From Ectocarpus siliculosus (Eukaryota; Sar; Phaeophyceae; Ectocarpales; Ectocarpaceae): a stretch of 54,946 nucleotides of DNA. How positions within the stretch are numbered: position 1 is the first letter of the stretch; every line of letters starts with the position of its first letter. Made by a program: the position numbers and the translations under genes. Positions 47,701 through 54,946 of this stretch are shown piece by piece. The stretch covers positions 426,294 through 481,239 of the forward strand of contig FN648619.1 in NCBI GenBank assembly GCA_000310025.1, written 5' to 3'. The notes below the pieces were generated by a model that was not told the DNA's origin, did no database searches, and saw nothing but the letters and a program-made list of their open reading frames with translations.

Positions 47701-49608
47701 AGGCTATCGCTCAACTCCACAGTTATGCATCATATACATGGGTCGAGTCTACGATCGCCAGTTGGATCCTCTCGTGCTCGTCACTCTTCTACGAACCAAT
47801 TCCGCCGTACGTAGACGCCGATACAACACAATACAAGAAATGATACCGTAGCAACGAAGGTGAAGGCACCATCGTACGCTGGGCTGGTGGCGCCACGTGT
47901 TGTTTTGTTTCTCACAAGGCTTGCAATGGATTCCAAACGCGCGGAGTCGGGGGCGTCGATGCCGGACAGCTTGCAGAGCCCGGCCGAGGTACTTTTCAGC
48001 AGCAGGAAAAGTTCGTTCATGCTGAGGGTGGATCTCCCGCCCACGTCGTAGCACGAGAACACGAACTCCACCTGATGCGAGGTCATGGCCGTGCGTACGA
48101 TTGAGCAGCCTGCGAGCTGTGTACGTGCCATTTTCTGGAGGGTCGCAAGTGACAACACTACAGGAGACGCTCCATGTTTTTTTTCTCTGCATTTCAAATC
48201 CTAACAGCGCCCACCTTGTCTTCGCGCGGCATCCCCGAGAGCATCCCAAGCGTGGACATGAGCTCCAGGCCATCGACGAGGTTGTTCTGGGATGGTTCAA
48301 GTTTGCACGTTTGAAAAAAATATCAAAGCACGCCGGAACAGCGGTCGATAAGAAAGGTGTGGGAAGACGTTTACCCGGCGCCTTGAAAGTACCCTGGCGA
48401 GGAGATACTCTCCAACTAACTGTGGTTTGTGGGTCCGCAGGAGGCGTAACATCTCACCTTGTCTGTATCGAGAGCAGCGAAAAACTCTTTGTTGGCGACC
48501 TCGTTCGCTTCAGTGCCTATCGACTTAGCCATAGCCTGGCACAGCTGGTTGAAGAACTTGGGGCTCACCCCCCAGCCAGTGGCGCACAAGTTGAACTCCT
48601 GCCATAGCGCTCGGATGGACTCATCAGGAACTTGAATGACCATGCATGTAGGAAAATGATAGGAGCACACGCGGTAACGAGATACGGCATCGACCATTGC
48701 GAAGGTGCAGGGTTGCGTTGGCATGTAGTGTAAGCCAAAGCAGCTGAAAATGTGGCTCGTAGTAATCTACAAGACCGTACTGGAGCTATCAGCCTGTATG
48801 GGTAGACTACTGAAGATAAGAAGCGTTCGGAAACGAGACTGAACATTATTGAGGGGCAGGGCCCAAGCTAAAGTAGGCTGAAATGTTAGGATACTTCGTG
48901 GTCTTGTATTTGAGGTCGTATTCTTGGCTGTGCAGTGCCGTACGGCAGCGAGTACTCGCATTAATCATCGATCGCATTGTGAAGGTGGCATGATTGCACG
49001 GCTCTGGCAACAGGGCTGTGGTACCCTACAAAGAAAACAGAAAACCACACGCTGTAGATAGAAACAACCTCCGCAATCAAGGCTTATGTACGTCTATTGG
49101 CGCGTGTTCTTGGTGTACGCCTCACCATGACGAATGTTTCCATATTTTGACGTGCCCTTGTCATCATGAAAGTTTAAGTTTCTTCGGCGATGGGTAGGTG
49201 GTAAATCATCGCCGCCGCATCTACGCCACCCCGTGCCGAATTTCAGGAACCTCTCTCAAATCCCCACCTTTTATTGCAGTGTAAAGGGAAGAGGAAAACC
49301 CATAGGTCTACACAATGAACTGCAAATACAACAGGAGGATCAAGCAGCCCCCTTGAGATTTACGGTATCTCCGTCGGCTACTACAGCAGTACAACACCTG
49401 AAATCTGTGCAATGTGGGTGTTTTGTTTGGTTCCAGATCTTGAAGGATCAAGAGGGGACACCACTCCGTCATCCCACGCACGTCGTGAGATCCCGCACGA
49501 GTATGTGTTCGTGCTTTAAAATTCAATCACAGACTACACAAGGCACTCACGGTTCACGAAAGGCTTGACTACATCCCCGAAGCTGGCCTTGCCAACTTTC
49601 TGGCCCAT
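19684..49608 (-). CDS. EF-hand/EML (EMAP-like) protein, 48 exons, 2,585 aa
   Basis: EML proteins bind microtubules through paired beta-propellers built from a HELP motif and WD40-type repeats. Here three such modules follow an EF-hand head, resembling EML5/EML6 (three modules, about 1,950-1,980 residues) but longer. Conserved segments joined at AG acceptors and GT donors keep phase through all 48 exons (7,758 nt, stop TAG at 19684-19686). Only intron 10 has a GC donor. The start ATG at 49608 has A at -3 and G at +4 and gives MGQKVGKAS, which fits an N-myristoylation consensus. HELP cores lie at about residues 316, 1205 and 1879. Exons are listed under the four part entries. Extra length comes from acidic, Pro-rich and Ala-rich linkers in exons 6, 7, 19, 21, 41 and 44. 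Single exon edges could move by a few codons, especially those of exons 18 and 22; the overall model is well supported. Confidence 0.93.
27590..29135. repeat. Large inverted duplication of an unknown coding sequence, in EML intron 36
   Basis: The left arm (about 27590-28348) and right arm (about 28364-29135) are diverged inverted copies around a 15-nt loop closed by GCCCATTT/AAATGGGC. The outward-reading translations correspond. One is minus in the left arm (AHVLRRHDLHTNDGRRDELA), the other plus in the right arm (AHVVRRHGLYADDGWRDELV), and both contain GKS(H/P)G(D/E) upstream. Indels and stops break both, so they are pseudogene copies facing away from each other. The protein family was not recognised. 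The host intron is otherwise the longest of the gene (26718-29300). Confidence 0.8.
29301..37883 (-). CDS. EML gene part 3: linker and module 2 (exons 21-36)
   Basis: Exons: 37658-37883, 37094-37225, 36641-36772, 36136-36282, 35194-35288, 34808-34967, 34370-34461, 33829-33976, 33069-33200, 32540-32647, 32201-32288, 31789-31917, 31224-31378, 30588-30731, 29997-30169, 29301-29442. Exon 21 is an acidic linker (DDEEEEADGGDEDEEGEH). HELP core LELEWIHGYS (about 1205) is followed by NGEIVYPAACAGVV, the usual HELP continuation. Blades include AITCLAMHPDKAHVATGQEG, DELLAVGHKHFKVW, CLVTGGGDGKIKTW, CIRFSPDGNRMAG and VISVGGKDRCVAQ. Exon 22 could alternatively start about 30 nt further upstream at a second AG. 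Confidence 0.9.
35662..35745 (+). repeat. Dispersed repeat, copy 2 (EML intron 24)
   Basis: Matches about 15990-16075 (ATGAATT.ATTGCTAAT and AGAGAT.GAT.CGTTGTGT blocks). It lies in the intron between exons 24 and 25 and does not touch either splice site. Confidence 0.5.
38490..45987 (-). CDS. EML gene part 2: module 1 (exons 7-20)
   Basis: Exons: 45663-45987, 45295-45404, 44920-45101, 43993-44133, 43437-43504, 42889-43082, 42276-42485, 41807-41974, 41400-41485, 40818-40941, 40041-40205, 39465-39601, 38831-39311, 38490-38581. HELP core LSLEWVYGYS (about 316) follows an acidic stretch and ten prolines. WD40-type blades follow, e.g. HTDEITALAVSPCGKWVATG, VAGLAWSPCGSLLASTG, MISGTANGGLCLW and DQFVTVGDDGTVRVW. 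Exon 19 (481 nt) inserts long Pro/Asp/Ala-rich loops into a blade that ends LLASDSLGRVGFLRYPA. Intron 10 (43505-43992) has donor AAAAG/GCGAGT. Confidence 0.9.
46592..49608 (-). CDS. EML gene part 1: N-terminus, EF-hands, linker (exons 1-6)
   Basis: Exons: 49551-49608, 48458-48630, 48215-48286, 47916-48071, 47365-47487, 46592-46816 (residues 1-269). Exon 2 has the helix DESIRALWQEFNLCATGWGV. The junction of exons 2 and 3 forms a canonical calcium-binding loop DTDKNNLVDGLE (residues 74-85), with an intron between K and N. Exon 4 has a second EF-hand-like loop (about 110-121, D first and E last but lacking middle ligands), followed by KSTSAGLCKLSG. Exon 5 holds a third degenerate unit ending SWLAFYDD. 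Exon 6 is a low-complexity linker with two proline runs. Such heads probably tune microtubule binding by calcium or serve in docking (inference). Confidence 0.9.
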
Positions 49609-49717
49609 GTTGACCGCTCCGTTCGCTCGTGCCGGGCACTACAGTACTGAAGATGTGGCGATCTCGAGAAATGGAGGATCCTCTGTGACGTCATCCATGC
49701 ATTGCCAATAGGTAATC

Positions 49718-49759
<42 letters not shown>

Positions 49760-50007
49760 ATCATGAACACTAAGCAAAAGAGCGGGTGAGCGTAAGATCT
49801 GACGGTTACACACAAAGAGAAATCCAAGAACAGCCATAGAAACCCACGCCCAACGTGCTACCATCTGCGTACCCCCTAAAATGTCTCCCCGTCTCCCCCA
49901 CACGACGGACCAGTCTGTCACACCCAGCGTCTGCTGCAGGACGAGCCCGCGGCTGCAATAACACCCTTGGCACCTGTAGCACTGTTCGCTCAGTCTCTCG
50001 GTCCACC
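49609..50007. promoter_or_regulatory. Probable bidirectional promoter, EML / glucosidase II beta
   Basis: Only 399 bp separate the two divergent start codons. The interval holds a palindromic CRE/bZIP site TGACGTCA at 49686-49693, a CCAAT box at 49705-49709 next to an ATTG (CAAT on the other strand) at 49701-49704, and a (GA)n tract at 49720-49758. These elements lie nearer the EML start. No TATA box was evident for either side. Confidence 0.6.
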
Positions 50008-53000
50008 ATGAATCCCCGCTCTCTGCTCGCGGCGATGGTTCCTGCTCTCTGTCTGCTCTCGATACCGCCTGCGTCCGCGCTCTCCCTGTTCGGCTTTGGA
50101 TCATCGTCGGACGGCGCAGCGACAGAGGAAGCCAGGGCAAGAGCCGTGGCGCTGATCAGGGAGAACGCTGCGGGAGACGAGTTCACTCCGCCTGCCTCGG
50201 GAGTCGGGAGGCGAGACGCGGCGAGGTTCGCGGCCGCGCGTGCTGCAGGGAAGCTTGTGTGCACCAGCAGCAGCGGGGAAGAAGGCTCGACGGAGATCTC
50301 GTGGGACAAGATAAACGACAACTTTTGTGATTGTCCGCACGACGGGAGCGACGAGCCAGGGACCTCTGCCTGCAGCAACGGTGATTGCCCTTTGTTAACG
50401 CTGTTGACGGCGTAGTTGGTGACGACCCCTCGCTCTCTATTTGTCCGCCCCTCTGGTGTGCAGAGCAATGATATCCTACAAGGTTGTATATGATGGGGGC
50501 TCCGCCGGTATGGTACGATGTGCAGCGCGTACATGCAGCAGAAGTGGGAGCTGAACTGCCCTGTGTGGACTATATCATTAGAGTTGCATCCTAGGTGCAA
50601 CGGGTTCCAGCTTTTAATAAAGCTCAATTTTCCAATTCTTGATGGCAGAGAGCTGACTGGTCTAGGAGAGTTTTTCCGCACGAGGGGGGTTGTCATCCTC
50701 TCAGTATTTTGCTGCAGGAGTACCGCAAGGGGGGAGAGATGGCACCCCCCCCTAGACCGATTTTTAAAGCTCCATTGCTCAACAACCAAGCTTGTGCCAA
50801 CACCAAGAATGCTCGTTTTGGAAACATCTCGTCGGGGGCTTTCCGTAGACGTATCGGGCTCTTTCCGCGCCCCCTTGGTTGTGGAGCAATCGAGCTTTGA
50901 AGGTCGCCCTACGGGGTGTGCCATCTCTCCGACTCTTGCGGAATACCACGGTACGGTATACGGTACGGTACAGCCTATCTTGGTTGTGGAGCAATCGAAT
51001 CGAGCTTTGGAGGTCGCCATACGGGGTGTGCCATCTCTCCGCCTCTCGCAGTATTTGACATGTGCTAGTCATTCTCACTGTTGTTGATAATCTTCGTTGC
51101 GGTACATAGGAGCACTGCTACACGAAAACTTTGGTGTCATCCTCTGTACCTGCTCCCGAGGGGGCCAGGAGTTTATCGGAAGCACGCCTGCCGTGGTTTA
51201 CGACGCACCGGGGAATGTGGTTCTGTGTAGGGCTAAAGACAGCAGTCGATGGGGAGCTACGCATACGAAGTCTCTACTCTTGCGGCGAGCAAGTTGTCCT
51301 CACGTTGAGCAACCACAACGAAAGTGGGGCACGTGTAGGACCACGTGGACAGCAGTATGCACAGGTCTGGTGAAACCAGAGAGAGGTCGTAAGAGGAAGT
51401 GAGAGACTAGAGGGGCCAAGGCGGACAGCCGTCGATCATCGCGGTCAAGGAGGGAAGCACCTCAAGAACGCAGAGGAAGGCTTCTAGAACAATCCAGTCG
51501 GAGGGATTATCCCGCTGACGTTGGGACGCCACAGATATGTAATTTTGACAGATGACAGAGGCGTGTTGGTCACCCAAGTCCCACAGGACACAAGACCGAC
51601 ATTTGACTTTCGCGGCTACGTCCGTCTTTGAAAACACAGGTGTCTTCGAGTGCGCCAACCGCGGTCACCGGTCGGTGCGTCTGCCGTCGTCCAGGGTCGG
51701 GGACGGCGTGTGCGACTGTTGCGACGGGAGCGACGAGCCGGCAGGGGCCTGCAAGGCGTCCTGCGAGGAGGCTTCGGAGGAATGGGTGGCGGGCCTAGCC
51801 GACCGGTGTGTTTCCTTTCATGTATTCATGTGTGTGCCTTTGTTGCTTGCATCGACCGATTTTTTCGTGTTTGCCTGCGAGGAGGCTTCGGAGGAATGGG
51901 TGGCGGGCCTAGCCGACCGGTGTGTGTCCTCTCATGTATTCATATGTGTGTCTTTGTTTCTGGCATCGACCCACTGTCCGTGTTTGCGTGCGTGTCTTCC
52001 CATGGGTTATTTACATCGACCGGGCTAACCGGCTGACCAAATCAGTCTCCGTACGGCTAAAAACAAGTCCCCGTGCGGCTAAACAAACGGTGAACGATTG
52101 TTCTAGATTGTCATTATCTGGGACTCCGTGAGAGGCGATAAGGGATGGCCACAGGAGTGACCAAATCTATAGGCTATTTCTCCGAAATCGAAGCCAGAAA
52201 CGGTAGATAGTACGCGAAGAGAAATGCATGTGTCTACCGAGGACTCTGCTTTCTACTTACTTTGTCGCTATTCGCGTATTTGTGTTTTTGTATGGTCTGC
52301 ATCGATGACGCTAACCCGCTGATCAGAACCAACAGGCTCTACCTCAGTCCCAGTGGGGGGGGGAGGGGGGCAGGAGAGATCACGCCTCCTAGTCCACAGA
52401 ATTGCCTCGATAAGGGGCATGCCGAGGGGATTGGTACGACAGGGTCCAGTCTCCCTATCCAGAGAGGTTAAAGAGAGGGACAAGAAGTGAAGCTATCACG
52501 TGCCCGTTCTGTTCACGGTGGCACCAACCGCAAAAACCCGCTGGCCGCTGCATCAGCTAACCTCGGTTTCAGCTATTGCTCTACCAACAGCGAAAAACAA
52601 GAAGGTAATCTGGTGACTAATGAGATACAAGCAAATCGGCAGACAGACACCCCCAACCCCTCGACGTGAAACCAGGGTGGTGAAGGTGGAGCAGGGCACG
52701 GCACGCAGGGTGGGCTACGCTGAGGCGGCCGTTGAGGCTGCCTCCGTCAGAACAAAGGAGATCGAAGACATAAGACTGGTCACCGAGAGCGCGAGGTACG
52801 TTTCGGATTGTTTGGGACCGGCATGAGTTTTTTGGGAAAACAAGGCGCGCCTCCGGAGTGGGCTGGCTCGTCAGAGCATATTGGTAGTGTGATAAGGTGT
52901 GATGCAAAATGAAAGCAGAACACGTGTTGGTCTGAATCAGCTGCCATCTGCCGCCTGCCATCAATGACTTTTCCCAGGCTCGAACAGCCCCCACAGCTGA

Positions 53001-54864
53001 CGTGTTTTTTTGACTCGACGAGCCCAGCAAAACCTTAACGAGCCAAGAAAACATATTACAAATCTGTACACAGTTTTGTCAATACAATCGAAGAGGGACT
53101 ACCCGTTCGAGATATATCCGCAGTTGAAGGTTGAAGGGAATGTGTTGAAGCCTGTACAGTGGTTTGTGCACGGAGACGCAATTTGTTGGGCATCAAGCTC
53201 GTTGACGAAGCCTTATGTAGATGTCGACGATGGTTATTGACGAACGGGGGGATTTTGAATAGGCTCGGGCGATGTGTTATTTCGGCTTCTTGTACATACC
53301 TGTACGTTCGTCTGCGATGCGGTTGTCTTCGCGAAGCGAACGAAATATAGCACACATTTTTTCCCAAGTCGACAGGGTGCGCCGAATCCTCCTCCCTCTC
53401 CGATAGGAATGTCCGTTGCTACTTGTTACGGTTGGGCGACCAGATCCCCGCGGCTGTGTTTGTCCGTCCCTGGTGGTTGATGCTCGTTTGCCGAGAAGCA
53501 CGTCTACATGATGATGTAGTGTATCCCACACACTCCCTTTGTGGTGTATCCCACATTTTCGTCGCGGTGTATGTCACACTCTCGTTGCGGTGCATGCCAC
53601 ACTCCCTTTGCGGTGTTTATTTATGTAGTTCGTGTACGACATCGTGTGCTGGAGTCACACCGTGCGCACGAGGTTCCTGGATGGACCTTTTTTCGTCACG
53701 TTTTTTTGTCAGCGCCGACAGCATTTCTGCCCGGTAAATAGGAGCTATAGCTCCAATCCGCAGCCACACCAATGCCTCGCAGCCAAACTTGAACACGCCA
53801 TTTTTGATCATGTACATGCGCGTGCTCCTGCACTACTACTGGGTGCGTCGTGTATGATACACATGCGCATGTTCCTTGCGCTGCTGGGTACTGCGTGGCT
53901 CTCCTTGTTGTTTCCCCCCCGAGAAACGGGATTCCCCGTTATCATCTCTCTTTCTTCGAAGGTACCACCATCCTTATTTTTTTCTCTCTCTCTTGTGTGT
54001 GTGGCGGTCGATGGCCGCTCCGTTCGCATGGGTGGGTCCCCGTTTGGGGCAGGGATAAGCTGGCCCAAGCGAAGGAGGCGCTGAAAGCTCTCGAGGAGCA
54101 GGAAACCCAGCAGAAGAACGAAAAGCTCGCTGAGGTATGAGCCATGGCAGAGATATGGCACTTGGTGATGGTAATGTTGTAACGGTATTGAGAATATGGT
54201 GCGATATAGGACTATTAAGTTTCATACAACGACATGACAAGTTGGCAAAGGATGAAGTTGGTACTGGAACACTGGGTACGAATGACATTGAGACGACTGC
54301 GGTTTTTTGGTTGGGAAGTGTGTCGGTGTTGATGACACGTCAGCTCCCTCCTCCCGCGCGTCCGTTTTTTGGGGAGAACGTGACCTGTGCTCGACTCCGA
54401 CGATGATATTTGTAGACGCAGTGCATTTTTTTTGTCGCTTTCCCCTGCTGGTGTAGTCCCGTTTCTTCAGGAAGACGAAGGCCGTGTCCGAGATGAGAAT
54501 TTGGAGCGCGCGTGGTTTCTCCGCGACGATAATGATAGAAGTTAGAGACGCGGTTTCAACAAGGCTCGGGACTCTTTGTTCCGAACGCAATATTTAACCC
54601 TACCACTTTCACTTTTTTCCCCGCCGGCGTCGTCCCGCCTGGCCGTCAGGCGGAGAAGGCGGTGTCCGAGAGGACGCGAGGCGTGCTGGAGGACCCCGAA
54701 AGACTGGCGGCATTGGCCGTTGCCGTCGCTTCGGCGGACGAGCCGTCGGCGACCCTGGAGACGCTGTGCCGATCGGTGCTGGACGGGGTGGACGTAGGCG
54801 TGGCGCTCAAGGATTTGCTTGACGAGGGGAAGAAGAAGGACAAGGACGGCAGCAAGAAGAAGGG
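50008..54864 (+). CDS. PRKCSH: Glucosidase II beta subunit, 5' part (exons 1-5)
   Basis: The beta subunit retains glucosidase II in the ER and presents N-glycans for trimming of glucose. Exons: 50008-50380, 51640-51805, 52709-52795, 54053-54134, 54650-54864, all in matching phase. The ATG at 50008 (ACCATG) starts a signal peptide (hydrophobic core [19 protein letters not shown]). Two LDL-receptor-A-like units follow: NDNFCDC.. [14 protein letters not shown], split by intron 1, and [20 protein letters not shown]. Then come charged helical segments ([20 protein letters not shown]) and a Lys-rich end before a donor GTGAGA. The EF-hand/MRH domains and the ER-retention tail lie beyond the window. 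A His is inserted in [10 protein letters not shown] relative to the usual form. If the exon 5 donor is not used, the frame ends at TGA 54866-54868. Confidence 0.9.
50721..51053. mobile_element. MITE with duplicated right arm, in glucosidase II beta intron 1
   Basis: The left arm at about 50721-50793 (GGGAGAGATGGCAC, GACCGATTTTTAAAGCTCCATTGCTCAACAACCAAG) is complementary to two successive right arms at about 50869-50945 and 50979-51053 (TTGGTTGTGGAGCAATCGA, GGGGTGTGCCATCTCTCCG). The two right arms are separated by a TACGGTACGGTA run. The interior matches the MITE at 17989-18195. No coding capacity. Confidence 0.75.
51766..51990 (+). repeat. 114-bp tandem duplication over an exon-intron boundary
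   Basis: Two head-to-tail copies of a 114-bp unit begin GCGAGGAGGCTTCGGAGGAA and span the end of exon 2, its donor (CCG/GTGTGT) and the start of the intron. The donor occurs at 51805/51806 and again at 51919/51920. The unit is 38 codons long and the frame stays open through both copies. Confidence 0.9.
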
Positions 54865-54946
54865 GTGAGAGAAGGGGCACAATGCCTAACAGGGGGGGGG
54901 GGGGGAGCTCACAAAAAACGAGGTACTTTTCTTGTCAAAATGTTGC

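Noticed and set aside
49720-49758. (GA)n tract as a satellite or CRISPR-like repeat
   Set aside because: A simple dinucleotide run inside the promoter; there are no spacers and no larger unit.
49855-50007. Upstream in-frame ATG for glucosidase II beta
   Set aside because: It would put 51 non-hydrophobic residues before the signal peptide; the ATG at 50008 has a good context and starts the signal peptide.
49806-51020. 404-codon minus-strand open frame
   Set aside because: It runs antisense across the signal-peptide exon of glucosidase II beta and through the MITE, and shows no domain. It is a shadow of GC-rich coding sequence.
54650-54868. TGA at 54866-54868 as the true end of glucosidase II beta
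   Set aside because: The product would lack the MRH domain and ER tail, and a GTGAGA donor lies exactly there, so the gene most likely continues past the window.

Overview
The window is nuclear DNA of a eukaryote. Its genes are cut by many GT-AG introns, its coding DNA is GC-rich, and it carries (GTT)n tracts, a Ty1/copia retrotransposon and foldback/MITE-like repeats. This fits a stramenopile, most likely a brown alga (Ectocarpus type). That placement is inferred from overall character, not from a marker gene.

Layout. 0-4.8 kb: an ankyrin-repeat fragment at the left edge (minus), an AAC-tailed retroposon-like repeat and a 480-bp foldback element, otherwise no recognised gene. 4.8-10.35 kb: one nearly intact copia element with 220-bp LTRs, a perfect 5-bp target duplication and an initiator-tRNA anticodon-type primer site; it is broken by one in-frame stop and one frameshift. 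10.35-19.6 kb: mostly anonymous sequence with a two-exon DNA-methyltransferase-like gene (13.7-14.9 kb, minus), a 100-N assembly gap, a long perfect-stem hairpin, a second AAC-tailed repeat and a small MITE.

19.68-49.61 kb (minus): a single ~30-kb gene. Joining conserved segments by splice consensus and phase gives 48 exons that stay in frame from ATG to stop and predict 2,585 residues: an N-terminal EF-hand region followed by three EMAP/EML modules, each a HELP motif plus many WD40-type repeats. This is the architecture of EML5/EML6-type microtubule-associated proteins with EF-hands added in front. One intron uses a GC donor. The longest intron (2.6 kb) holds a ~1.5-kb diverged inverted duplication of an unknown coding sequence.

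50.0 kb to the right edge (plus): the 5' part of the glucosidase II beta-subunit gene (ER N-glycan processing), with a MITE of the same family as the one near 18 kb in intron 1 and a 114-bp tandem duplication across the exon 2 donor. It is divergent from the EML gene; the 399 bp between the two ATGs carry a CRE-type palindrome, a CCAAT box and a (GA)n tract, so they probably form a shared bidirectional promoter.

No prokaryotic operon, CRISPR array or rRNA was seen.
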